64,000 nt of DNA from Parus major (Eukaryota > Chordata > Aves > Passeriformes > Paridae): assembly GCF_001522545.3 (NCBI RefSeq), contig NC_031771.1:1542283-1606282 (forward strand). Reading direction: 5' to 3'. Below, one piece after another: positions 50,886 through 62,127 of this stretch. Made by a program: the position numbers and the translations under genes. Numbering within the stretch: position 1 is the first letter of the stretch; every line of letters begins with the position of its first letter. The notes beneath the pieces are model-generated. The model had not been told where the DNA came from, searched no databases, and was given only the letters and a program-made list of their open reading frames with translations.

Positions 50886-53800
50886 ATATTAATCTTGTGT
50901 AGTTCAAATGAAAATGCTGTCAAGAGTGAGGTGCATTCCAACTAATGTCTGACCTTCTGAAAGTATTGAGCATCTCTCATTTTGTGCAGTGAAAGCTTGC
51001 TGTATCTAAGTCTGCTTGCAGCCATGCTGACACGTGTGCTCATGCTGTTTGAAAAGTTCTGGATGATTTTCCCAAGAATTTATGAAATTGCTGCATTTTG
51101 TTACTTGGCTCATGCGTGTAACAGTGGCAACTGCATCAGTGCAAGACTAGGAATGATTTTCTTTCCATTTCAAAAATACTTTTTAGCAAGAAAAGATGGT
51201 GATTTTCCAAATTTTCCTAGTTTTCAGGAGATGAAACCAACGCAGATCCATGCCCACAGCAGCACTACATAAAACAGGGTGCAAGTCCCACAGAAGCCAG
51301 CTAAAGTAAGTGGTACAGACACTTGCCACGTCTGGTTTTAGTCGTGTGAAAACACACAGATAAAGTTGCAGTTCATTGCTGTGAACACGTGTGTTCTTGT
51401 ACAGCAAGTCCCCGTGAGGAAAACAGACACCACAGAAAAACATCCATTGAAGCTGTGTTTTCTCCTCTCTAAATGAAAAAGGGCAGGTTGTTCACAGAAA
51501 GCGCTATGCATCATCAGTGGTGGACACACTGACGGACACGGCTCGGTCCGTACCCTTGCAATAATCACTGCTGTGAGTCCGCTGCTCTGTCCCAGAAGGG
51601 GAGATGAATGCTCGAGACATTGCAAGGGCTTCAGGAAGGATTTCAGCTGAGCCTCTGTACTTTGTAAAGAGAGGTTTTCTCCAAGGGTGGTTATTAAGGC
51701 GGTGCAAGGTAATAAAAGCGAGCAAGTCTTTTGCACGAGTTCTTAAGGTATTTCCTCATATTCTCGTTACACTTGCTAAAGAAAAAGATCCTGAAGTGTC
51801 CAAGCATGCAGGGGGCTGCTCACTGCTCGGGTGCCAAGGGGCACAAATCCACGGGCGCCTTGCCCTGGGCGTGCCGGTTCACCCCGGCTGAAATCGAGGC
51901 CAGCAGCCCGTGATGCTCTGTTGCCCAACCAGCGCTGCCTCTCAGCATTGCACAGACTTGTCGCTCCTACCGGGACCTGTGGGATGCAATGAGCCTGCCT
52001 TACAATGACCCCATTGATGCTGCAAGGCCTCTTGGAAAACTGGCTCTTAAGGTGTGTGCCAGCCTTATCCCAAGAGGCATCCTCCACGTGGAGGAGGGGA
52101 TGGTGAAAGCCGCACGCGGGGATGCCGGATGCGAAGGCAGGCGCTGTGAAACAAAGCGCATTACAGAAAGGTGAAACAAAGAAGTGTCCGTGATACTTGT
52201 TTTCCATGTATTCAGATGTGAAAGAGGAAATTCCAATGAATTGCTCCAATTGTGTCAGCGTTACTTGGTATCTGGGTACCGGTACAGGTCTATAATTAAA
52301 TGCTGCCTTTCAGAGGATAAATCATGCAGGAATTTAAGGGTAAAATTAATTATAAAGTGGAAGTTCTTCGGTGATGCTGCTTTTTAAGGCATCTGTAAGC
52401 CCACACACAGAAACACGTTGCTAATAATTGCAATTCCTTCCTTTACTCATTATGGTCCCTGAAAGAGCAGACAATAAAATCCTTAATGAGGGGGATCAGC
52501 GCAAATTAAAGAAGCAACAAAAACAGTCATGCGGCATCAAAAAAGACACCATCTGCATGGCATGACTAATTAGAGGGGGAAAAAAGGGGACTTTGAGAAA
52601 GATTCCAGCTGTATCATGCTCCACTTGCTGTGGAGGGCATCTCTCTAAATGCTACTTCCACACTGAGCTTCATTACATTTATCTTGCCAACTCTCATGCC
52701 ATTTAGGTAATTAATAAGTGGCGCTGACATACACTTCTGTAGCAACATGCTGCCTTTTTTCACTTCAGCATCTCCATGGCACTGTAGACCTAAGGAAATG
52801 CTCCGAAAATCAGGAGTATGATCTTTGAGTACCAGATCTATTGCAGCCCCCTGAATGAATGTCTTCATTACTTAGAACGGCATTCTGAACCTGGAGTCGT
52901 GGTAGCTGGTGCTCTGCAGTACGTTCTAGAGTTACCTCTCTTATACCAATAACTGCTTATAAAACAGGGAAACTGGGGACACTTTTGAGTCATCAGCTCA
53001 GTGCCAGTACTCAGGTTCCTTTCACGGTGAGATAGGCTTATCAGTGACACAATAAACTGGGTATCGGTGTGCCTTTATGGAGAGTGCTATGGCAGGGGAA
53101 GATGGCTTTTCCTTTAAAAGGAAAAGGAGCAAATCGTCATTGCTGAGCTGCTGCTTGAGATGGAACACACTTTGTATTTTAGGGAAACGTGTGCAGCAGG
53201 GATTTGGTGGGTGGGATCCCTCAGTCATCCAATGGTGGGATGTAACTGCTGCACGAGCTCTTGCCTAAAATAGCGACAGAGTGCGTGGGCTTCAATGGGA
53301 TGCTTGGAAGGGAGTTGTAGAAAAGTAGCTGTAACTGGTTGGCAGCTCTTTCAAGGATCTTGTAAGTGATAGAGGTGTTGCTTCCAGGAACTGCCTGTGC
53401 TGCTGGGCCGTGAGGAGGCCAAGGGCTGCAGGGGGAGCCTGGCATACACAGCCCCTGAGCTCAAGACCATTGTGGCCAGCCCAGGTGCCAGGTGAGGTGC
53501 TGGCATTCCTGGTGCCTGTGTCCTAACTTAATAAACCATTTCTGCCCCCAGCTCCGGGGCTCCCTGGCAGCTGCACGTGTGTGCTGAGGGTCACTTCAGA
53601 AATGTCAGGAGATGGGAGATAAGGCCAGCAAGTCTCCAGCTGCCCACCCCGGGGGTGTTTGCCAAGCCTTGCGTTTGTGGCAGTGCAATGGCCCAGCGGT
53701 CCCTTGTGTGCCGACAGGACCTGCCTGGCCAGCTGGCTCCGGGTCCGCAGGGTCTCCTCGGGTATCGCACGGATGCTCTGAGGGCAAGCGGAGACGGCGC

Positions 53801-53900
53801 TCCCGAGGTGGTGCCGTAGGATGCGTCCGCAGCCCCGGGAAGTCCTGGCCATCGGTGCCTGGGCTAGACTGCTCAGAGGGCTCGGGTAACTCTGCGGCCC
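50886..53900. other. Intergenic interval upstream of EREG
   Basis: No recognised gene. The sequence at about 51,600-53,260 has few repeats and balanced composition. It includes AP-1/homeodomain-like text (ATGACTAATTAG near 52,561), which gives it the look of conserved noncoding DNA, but no alignment was available to test this. From about 53,400 GC rises towards the EREG island. Confidence 0.5.
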
Positions 53901-54152
53901 CAGGTGCTATGGGCAGTGCTGCTTGCCGGAGCCAGGCACACCTATTGTAGCCGGGCACCGGCTGCCGACGGCCGGAGGGGGCAGCGCTGCCCCCGCTGCC
54001 GGGCGCTGGCACGGCCCGCGGGCAGAGCGGGGGGCGGCCCGGCCGGGGGCGGCGGGGCAGGAAGCGCGGAGGCCGGGCCGGGCCCCTGCCCCGAACCGGG
54101 CGGGCCGAGTGTCACCGCCGGGCCCCGCCTCTCCGCGGGCACATAAAAGTGC

Positions 54153-54168
54153 GGCCGGCCGGCCGGCC
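54153..54168. repeat. EREG: Self-complementary (GGCC)4 at the EREG start region
   Basis: Four GGCC units in a row form a perfect 16-bp palindrome between the TATA-like box and the inferred start of transcription. Confidence 0.9.
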
Positions 54169-54247
54169 GAGACTACACCGCTGCGCCGCTCCTGCCTCCG
54201 CCGCCTCCCTTCCTGCCGCCTCCTCTGCTCCCTGGGGACCGAGGGCG

Positions 54248-54293
54248 ATGGACGCCGGCTGCCTGTGGGTCCGCAGCCTGCTGCTCTTCCTCG
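54248..54293 (+). CDS. EREG: EREG coding exon 1 (signal peptide)
   Basis: The ATG at 54248 has G at -3 and G at +4. It is followed by a Leu-rich stretch and the donor CTCG before GTAAGC. Fifteen residues plus one base are encoded. The start is inferred from position after the TATA-like box and from the frame joining exon 2. Confidence 0.9.
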
Positions 54294-57200
54294 GTAAGCG
54301 GCGAGGTCCCCGTTCCCGCGGGCAAGGGCTGGGAGGGCTTCGGGTGCTGCGTCCTGGGGCAGGGGCATTCTTTGGCCGCTGGGAAATCTGCCTCAAAGCC
54401 TGCAGTTCAGGTTGCCTTCAGATGAAGCTGATGGGTTTCTCTCCGAGATGAAGTCCCAGGCGCTGACAGGTGTACCCGGGGGATTGTATGAGACGAGGAG
54501 CGGAGCACGCACCACGCTCTGTGGTGTGTTGTTGCAGATGTTTCGTTGCTTGTGCCATGCCCAGGTGTGTCCTTGACTGAGTGAAGGTGAACATTCTTTC
54601 CCTTCTCCCCAGCTCTGCTCCCTGTGCAGTCTGTTCTCTTTCACCTTGACCTGTCCTGTTTGTAGCCCGGCCCTGCTGCCTTCGCCCAGGCTGTGCTCTG
54701 GGTGAGCTCTGTGGATGAATCCTCACAGCAGCAGAGACTTTCTTATGATAACAAAACAGGTTGTGGCCTCCTTCTGTTTGACACTTCTCCACCTCCTCTC
54801 TGGGAGCGTGTTACTCTATTGTATGACATAAGCTACCTGAAAGTCTCAAGTGAACACGTGTATCCTTAGAGCATCAAGAGTCCTGGGGCCTGGGTGTGCT
54901 GTGATGCAAGAGCTGATCCTTGTCACACACCTCCACGGGGCGCTGGCAGTGACAGGTGGCAACTGCTGAGAGCCGACCCTCTTGGGCAGCTTGGGCTGTG
55001 TGGGCAGCAAAGTTCTGAGACCTGGCACACTCACACCTTGCTTTAATGACAAAACATATTCTCACACTTGTGATGTTGGGCTCGAGGCTGTAGTTGATGG
55101 ACCAACTCTGTTCCCAAGGCTTCTCTTTTGGGACAGATGTTTTCCTCACCCTTTAAGCCCCCTGCAGTATAAGTTTGTGTCTTTGGTTTTAGCCAGGTAT
55201 TTCCATGCTGGTTGATTGATCAGCTGCTGCACAGCATCTCACTTGCCAGGACAGCAGGCTAAACATCTTGTAGCCTGTGAGTCAGCCATGCTTTGCACAA
55301 AACTGACACTTGTAGGAACTGGTATGTCTTCATGGATCTGTATATGAATTTCTTTGTTTCCGGGGCAGGCACAACATCTAATAGTAAGGGATGGATTAGT
55401 CATAGCTAGGTGGCATCACAACAAGTGCTATGAGCACTTCACTGCCTTCCCCTCCCAAGGCAGGAGTGTAAGCACAACTTGGCACTTCTGGGAAGACTGT
55501 CACTGGTGTTATGCCAGGCTGGAAGAGGTTCCCTGCTGAATGGCTGAAGCTTTGCTGAAGTGCCAGTCCGTGCCAGGTTCATCTCCTGGCTGTCGTGGGC
55601 TTGGAGGCTGCGCAGCAGAACCGCAGTCGTGGGAGAGAGATGTGAGTCAGTCCTCAGGGGACACGGTGCTGTGCCAGCCACATGTGGATGTGTTGGGGAT
55701 GGGGACAAGCCCTGGCCCTGCCTTTTCTGGGAGTTGCTGCAGGTGCCTTAGCATCGATCTCCATGTGCTCACTGTAATGCCCACCAAGTGGGGAAGGCAG
55801 GCATTGGATCTTCAGACTCAGCAGAGCAGTTCCAGGAGCTGCTGACCTTCTGTTTTCCTGTGCCAAATTCTCCTGGCTGTCAGCAAATTGGCTCAACACA
55901 AAGATGGCTGTGTCTGACCACGGGGAGAGTGTTAGAGGCTGATATGTCTGGCTGGAAGTAATAGTGGATTTCTGCTTTTGTGGCACAGGCACCTCAGCCC
56001 CCATGGCAGCGGTGGAAAGCAGTGTGGTACAGGGGCAGCATGTGAGTAAGATCACTGGTGCCTGGGTCCCCAGCAAGCACTACTGGGATGCTGGGTGCAC
56101 ACTGAGTGCTTTATCCCTGCTTGAGGGTAAAGTCCTGGTACAGTGCTGAAGGTGATCGTGTGGGCCTGTAGCAATTTTGGAACACCAGTCTTCCCATGAC
56201 AGACTGGTGTTCCCAGGGTTGCCTTAGAGCTGCTGTGACGTGATCCTGGACGTGCACAGCTGTGAGTCTGCGGTTCTGGAATTAAACAGTGGCGGTAGGG
56301 ACGCTCACAAAGCCAGTGGGACAGACTGGCTAACTTCCATGTTCCCTGCCTGCTTTACCAAAAGAGGGCCTTAGACAGTTAAGACATGCCCTGGATGTCC
56401 AAAATCAGGTGACAGGGATGCGCCTTGATCTGTCTTTGCAATTAAAACGGGCTGAGATCCTCCAGGTGTGTGTCACCTGGGCACCTCTGCTTTGGAAGTG
56501 CAACCCCTGCGGAGGGCGTAGGTGCTATGGCACCTACACCCTGCGGTACACCGCCGCTGTGGCAGAGAGACCACAGAGATGGAAAACAGGAGGTAGCATC
56601 ATTCAGGTGAGTTAGTACAAGACTGGCAATCTCAGTGCCAAGCAAGGCCAACTCAAATAGTGATTGAGCTCTCAGAAACTTTACAGTACCCCTAGTGTAA
56701 ATCCTTCACAGAGTAGTCCTCGGTTTAGTGTCTCTTGCTTGTGCATCCTTCATCCTTAGCAGTCATCCTGGCCCTGGAAACCCCAGCTGGCTCACAGTGG
56801 GCAAACTGATGGTTAACCCTTGCTGTCTGTCTCTGATGGAGGCTGCAGGAAGCCAAGGCAGCTGGTCACCAACCCTCATTCTCCTTTCATCTCTCAGGGA
56901 AGGACAAGTAAGCAGCAGCATTACTCCTGTCCCAACAAGTGCTGTCAGTGTTAACCTTGCAGGAATACCTGTGAGGCCGGATGGGATTCTGCGTTCATGC
57001 AGCGATGTAGGGCATGGAATGCTCACATTCCTGCAGGACACACATGAAAATCCATCACCTCATTACTGTTATCTTGTACCCCGTGTTTGCTTAATGAACA
57101 GCAAAGGAATAAAAATATAACCTCTCCCAGGTACTGTGTTTAGTATGCATCATCTGATAAATACCCTGGGAAAGGCTCCGCTTTGCCATTGCTGTGTGCG

Positions 57201-60200
57201 GATCCCTTATCCTCCCAGTGATGTCAGAGGGGAAGTATGTGCACGGGGGAAAGGGCAAAACAGAGCAGTGCAGAGCAGGAAGAACTTTGCCCAAAAGCAG
57301 CAAATACTGCTGGGTGTCAGCAAATATCCACGCCTGCAGTCCAGCCTTTCTGGCCCTGAGTCCCTGCAATAAGGTGGAGGAGGCACCCGCACACGGCTGG
57401 GATCGGGAAGACCCTTGGGCAAAGGGAGGAGGAGGTTATTTTTAATTTGTCCCTCACAGATGTCTGAGTTGTGGCCTTTAACTGGAAAGCCACGCTTCCT
57501 TCTGGAGCCGAGAGCTGACCTGTCTCTTGCGTGGACCTGCACTGACGTTTTCTCACATCTGAAAGCCGGGTTCTGCTAAGTCTCAAACTGGGAACTTCAG
57601 CTTAAAAAGCAGCTGCTCGGGTTATGCCCAGGTCAAGGAAGTGTGCAAACTGTGACAGAAATGTGTAGGTTGCACGAGATCCTCAGCTGGCTTAATCCAT
57701 CTGCTCAACAAGTGGGCATCTGGGATACCTCTGGCATGACTTTTGTTAATTTCTGTCCTTACTTCTTTCTGTGACATGATGTATCCTCAGTGGGACACTG
57801 CTGTCCTGTGCCACAGCTCCTGCCTGCCAAGGGAGCAGCTTAGTCCATGGAGCACTCCTGAAATGCCCCCCTAGTTCCTGGCAGAAAGAAATGACGCGGT
57901 AAATCTTTTTCCGGCATCTTTTGGGATCCCAGGTCCCCGGGCTGCCACTGTCTGACAGCTGATGGCCTCTTCTTCCACACACTTGACCTTTCTGTTTTAC
58001 CAACTCATACTGGCCTCACAGAAGTGTTAAACTGCTGCTGCTGCTGCAATCTACAGTGAGCATACTGCTGCTTTAGAAAAAAAACTCCCACCCTGAAAGT
58101 AAACTTGCCTGTCCTGCCCCTTTGGAGGGAAAGGCAGGCCCTGCTGAGTCATGCCAGTAGGTACAGGAGTCTCCAGCTGGTACAGGTGCTGGCATCAGGG
58201 CTCTCTTACTGCTCCTCTGGCTCTGGGGGACCTGAGGTTTGTTCTTTCTTCTAAAACTTTGTTGAAAATCTGGCTTATTAGCTTTGCAAGGAATGCAGTG
58301 TACAGGGATGTAAGAAGGAGGAATGAGGTTTTTAAAAATGCGAACACAGGAAGAAGCCCTGTCCCTCTTAGATATTCCTGCTGGTTTTGTGTGTAGCTGG
58401 AATGAAAGATAAAGGAAGCATCACTTTGCATCACTAATCACCCAGAAATAGATGAGCTGCCGGAAGTCCATAAATTACCACTACTAGATTTAACCCTGAG
58501 ATGTAATGAAACTTTCTAATAACTGGAGCTGAATTAGAACGATCAGGAAATTATGGAGGCACACTCCCTCCATTAGACACGCATGACCTGACAAGTTAAT
58601 AGAGGCAAACAGCCCAAAGACACAAATTACAGACTTCCGTGGAATGGGGCTGATGACTAAGCGGTTCATGAGCAGGTTAATTTGTGACCACAGCAGGAGT
58701 GTTAGCCAGCTGGATTTCATGGCCAGCCGGGCCAAACATTCACTATTCCTCGTGGACTAGCCATGAAACTGCAGGTACCTGTGCTGGCTTTTGGATCCTG
58801 TTTGGAAATGTTCATTTAACTAGTGGAATACCTGCAAGCTGTGCCTGTTTCTGTTAACCTGGTGTTCTGCTAAGTAACTGTGGCCCAGGGTCCACAAAGT
58901 GGTCAGTATCCTCTCCTAGCCCATGGGCAGATGAGGAGTGTTTGGTATCTTGTGTTAGTGGCTTTGCCAGCGGGCTTTTAACCAAGGAGCTGCCAAAAGA
59001 GTGGGTGTCAGTGCAGGAACTGTCCAGCCCTTCAGCTGTCTTCAGCGAGGAGAGGGCTGAGCAAGTTCTTTGCTGGTAAAGAGCAACTTTTGTGTTAAGC
59101 CTGTCTCGAGCAGTTTGTGGTCTCTGAAGCCAGTGGTGGGGTGCTGAGCCTGGCTCAGCACTGACCTGGAGTGCTGAGTCAGCAGCTGCACTGACTTGCA
59201 GATTCCTAGGAAATTCTCTTCCTGTGGGCTGTTGTGAGTCAAGGATATCTTGATTTTGATCAGCAAAAGGACTCCTCCTGTGATGAATGCCGGATTGTCA
59301 TGCTTAATTGTGGAAGCATGGCTATTTCCCTTGCACAGGTACCATGCCAGACCAGTCAGAAACCTAACATAATCATCAAATGGCCTAATTCCTGCCTCTC
59401 CCCGTAATCTCTCCAAGCCTGTTCCTGCCCAGTTTCACTCAGAGTGTGGGCGAGAGGTGGTCACAGACACCAGGTTTCTGTTGAATCTTTGTTCTGCATT
59501 ATAAGCTTGTATTTCAGAGATGTCTCTTTGGGCTGCCATATGTAATGTAGGCAGCACATCGCTCAGACCTATATTTTTTCAGCTTTCAACTTTAGGTCTT
59601 TCCTCCCATGATGAGAAGCTTCTGTTCTTCTTGTATTAATTACTCCAGCAGCTTAAATACTGAGCTCAGAATGCATCTAGTTTTGACTGTTGTTTTTATT
59701 CTCTTACAGGTTACCTATTGCAAGCAGTCCTGGGCACAACAGTGATCCCGTTGTGTGGGCCTGGTGAAATGGAGAACTGCACGACAGCGCTCAGTAAGTA
59801 CTGCACTGCTCCTTGAAAATACCAGATCTTCAGTTCCCAGCTTCCTCGGGCTGGCAGCCTCACTGAGGTGCCCTTGGGAAGCATTTTCCTCTGAGCAGCA
59901 TTGCCCACGTGCTGAGGTGCTAATGAGCTATCCTTGCAGTCCAGACAGAGAACAGCCCACGTGTGGCCCAGGTTGGGATAACGAGATGCAAACCTGAAAT
60001 GAAGGACTACTGCTTCCATGGGCAGTGCGTGTACATCGTGGACTTGGATGAGCACTACTGCAGGTATGGATGGGTCCCACTCATCCTGCACATCTCCCTG
60101 AGGTGGGCTTTGAGCTGAACCTTGGTCTGGCTGCCACTGCCACTTAGCTGAAACACCAACCCAGCCAAGTGTTAAATGCTCACAAGAGAGTGAGGAGGAG

Positions 60201-61652
60201 CGCCATGTCTGTAATGCTCAGCTGCATTTGAGGAGGTGTTAAGCACATGCGCTGCCTCCGGTGATCTCTGTGTCAGAGCCTCAGACACCTGAAATTAGTG
60301 ACCAACCCAGCTTAGACTTGGGACATCCCTTCTGATGCCCTTCCCTGTCTATCTGTATTTATAGTAGCATGACATCCAGAACTCAGGCACTGCACCGAGG
60401 TCTCTCCTTTGATCCAGCCTATGAAATAAAGACCTTTCAGGCATTTTGGTATTGCTCATTTAGCTGAACAATCTGCAACCGTCTCTAGGCCCACATGGGC
60501 TTGAGTTAGGTCAGTTTAAGTGTCTTGTCCCTGAGAAAAAATCAGGCCAGCAGCAAGGGATGCCCTGCAAGCTGCAGAGGTGTAACCCCATCTCCATGTC
60601 TCTGATTGTGGCTCTCTCGCCCTCAGGTGTGACGTGGGCTTCTCCGGAGTGCGCTGCGTGCACTCGGAGCTCGTCCGGCAGCCCCTCAGCAAGGAGTACG
60701 TGGCACTGACGGTCATTGTGGTCCTGCTCTTCCTCGCTGCCCTCTCCCTCGCCAGCTACTACATCTGCAGAAGGTGAGACTCGTGGTCCTGGTGGCCTGG
60801 GAGTGTGGGGCACCCTCTGAGCACCCCCGGGTAGCCTGGAGCACCTCGCTCACCGGACAGTTGGATACACTGTGTGCGGGACAGGCAGCGTGGCACAGCC
60901 CAGACTGCAGGCAGGCAGCAGCACTCCCAGCCGCCTGTTCACCGTCATACTGCGCTCTATAGGTTGCTTCATGTCTGCCTTAGAGGGTTGAGATCAAGGA
61001 GAGAGCAGACAGGGAATAGGAAAATTCTAGACCTTGCCTTGGTAATGCCGTTCCCTCAGGCATCAGGGGCTGGAGAGCGGCTGGATTTGTGCTCGCTGAT
61101 TTGTCGAACTCTTATGTCACTTGGTGAGCGCGATACCACGAGCACTGTCTTATCAGCTTCACCATGGGGGACAGTGCTCTGCCCCATGAACAGATCCAAA
61201 GCAGCAGGAATCATTCTCCAGCCTAGAAACTAATGGTAAGCATGTGTCAGAGAGCTGAGGAGGTGGAACAGCTCCAGAGGGAGAGCTCAGCTTCCCAGAT
61301 CTGGTAGGTAGCTAGACAGAAACCAGCAGGATTTCTCAAAGACAAGCCTAGGACCAGCAGGAAGACTTTAATGCAGGTGTGGAATTTTCAGTGAAGAGTC
61401 CAGAAAGGAGACTGCATTCAAGTCATGTCAGACCTGGAAATAAGCACAGACAGAGCCCAGCTGCTAGAGATTTAAAACATGTGAGGAGCTTATACAGCTT
61501 TTTTCTCTCCTTCTCCCTTTCCCTCCTGCCCCCCCTTAGTCCCCAAAAGCAACTGGCTTTCCAGAACTCACATTTCTCTCTTCTACTCCAGGTACCGAAA
61601 CAAGAGGAGACAAACAAATGCCAGTGAATACAAGGAAGTTGGTGCCCTATAG
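54248..61652 (+). CDS. EREG: EREG: epiregulin, membrane-anchored ErbB ligand precursor
   Basis: The CDS joins 54248-54293, 59710-59793, 59940-60063, 60627-60773 and 61592-61652 (462 nt, 153 aa; human 169). Epiregulin activates EGFR and ErbB4 after shedding from the cell surface. Residues 1-24 form a signal peptide (LLLFL core). Asn38 (NCT) is a glycosylation sequon also present in human. The EGF module has Cys60, 68, 73, 84, 86 and 95 with spacing 7-4-10-1-8. TENSPRVAQV just before it closely matches human TEDNPRVAQV. QPLSKEYVALTVI after it is nearly identical to human. A transmembrane helix spans about 109-131 and the tail contains EYKEV. The protein is shorter than human mainly because both termini are trimmed. 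Intron phases equal those of EPGN. Confidence 0.97.
54294..59709 (+). other. EREG intron 1
   Basis: This 5.4-kb intron contains a perfect 13-bp inverted repeat at 56179-56213. A segment at about 58,400-58,740 looks like conserved noncoding DNA. No other gene or recognised transposable element was seen. Confidence 0.75.
56179..56213. repeat. Perfect hairpin, 13-bp stem and 9-nt loop
   Basis: GGAACACCAGTCT at 56179-56191 is followed after nine bases by its exact reverse complement at 56201-56213. It would fold in the EREG pre-mRNA or its antisense. The stem is too short for a typical microRNA precursor. Confidence 0.9.
59710..59793 (+). CDS. EREG: EREG coding exon 2 (pro-region)
   Basis: The exon lies between CTTACAG and GTAAGT and encodes residues 16-43 plus one base. 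LLQAVLGTTVIP resembles human LLQAVLSTTVIP. The NCTTAL sequon corresponds to human NCTALV. Confidence 0.95.
59794..59939 (+). other. EREG intron 2
   Basis: A compact 146-bp intron. Nothing else was seen in it. Confidence 0.9.
59940..60063 (+). CDS. EREG: EREG coding exon 3 (EGF cysteines 1-4)
   Basis: The exon lies between CCTTGCAG and GTATGG and encodes residues 44-84 plus two bases. It includes PRVAQVGITRC and YCFHGQC, with Cys60, 68, 73 and 84. Confidence 0.97.
60064..60626 (+). other. EREG intron 3
   Basis: A 563-bp intron with no other recognised feature. Confidence 0.85.
60627..60773 (+). CDS. EREG: EREG coding exon 4 (EGF cysteines 5-6, transmembrane helix)
   Basis: The exon lies between GCCCTCAG and GTGAGA. 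It encodes residues 85-133 plus two bases: CDVGFSGVRC, the juxtamembrane PLSKEYVALT and the transmembrane helix. The shedding region lies just before the membrane. Confidence 0.97.
60774..61591 (+). other. EREG intron 4
   Basis: An 818-bp intron with a pyrimidine-rich tract before the acceptor at 61591. No other feature was seen. Confidence 0.85.
61592..61652 (+). CDS. EREG: EREG coding exon 5 (cytoplasmic tail, stop)
   Basis: The exon follows CTACTCCAG. It encodes the end of Arg134, then YRNKRRQTNASEYKEVGAL and TAG at 61650-61652. YRNKRR matches human YRNRKS and EYKEV matches human EYERV. The human protein continues beyond this point but the bird reading frame stops two or three residues later. 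Confidence 0.95.
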
Positions 61653-62005
61653 GAGAAACTGTGGCTTCCTGCTGTGTTCTGTTCATCTGGATGGACTCAG
61701 TGGCTACCCATCTATTTAAAAGTTATTTTTATTAATAATATTTACAATATTTATAACCTTTTAAAAATTTCAATTGTTTGGTGATTCAATAAGCATAGGT
61801 CAAGCATTTTATTTTCAGTGTTTTATTTTTTTATTAAATAATATTTCCTAAAGGGAATCCCACCTAAGTGGTACTTTGGGATAGAGATATATTTTTATAA
61901 GAACTCGTCTTCTTGCTCTGGAGAGAAGAATTTTATATTTATTCTTGTGAATATACTCAAAGCAATTGTATTCCTTGAAATAAAAGTTGTAGACAAAGTC
62001 AAAAT
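61653..62005 (+). other. EREG: EREG 3'UTR with AU-rich elements
   Basis: The sequence is strongly A/T-rich with ATTTA pentamers at 61714, 61740, 61749 and 61937 and other U-rich stretches. AATAAA lies at 61979-61984, so cleavage is expected near 62000. Such elements are typical of short-lived growth-factor and cytokine mRNAs. Confidence 0.85.
61979..61984 (+). terminator. EREG: EREG polyadenylation signal
   Basis: AATAAA lies 330 bp after the stop at the end of the AU-rich 3'UTR. It is followed at once by a change to ordinary composition. Confidence 0.85.
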
Positions 62006-62127
62006 GTCTGCTGATTCCAGAGAGTGGTGGTGAATGCAGTTCCCACCAGCTGGCAGCCTGTCACAGGGGATGTTCCCCAGGACTCAGCTGCAACCCATCC
62101 TGTTTTGTACCTTTATTGACAAATCCT

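Larger units (their letters stand above)
53900..54420 (+). promoter_or_regulatory. EREG: EREG CpG-island promoter with TATA-like box
   Basis: Dense CpG sequence surrounds EREG exon 1. Several GC boxes (GGGCGG/CCGCCC types) lie upstream. An ATAAAAG TATA-type element at 54143-54149 places the start of transcription near 54172, giving a 5'UTR of about 75 nt. Between the TATA box and the expected start is a 16-bp GGCC tetramer array at 54153-54168. A CpG island combined with a TATA box suits a strongly inducible gene. Confidence 0.75.
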
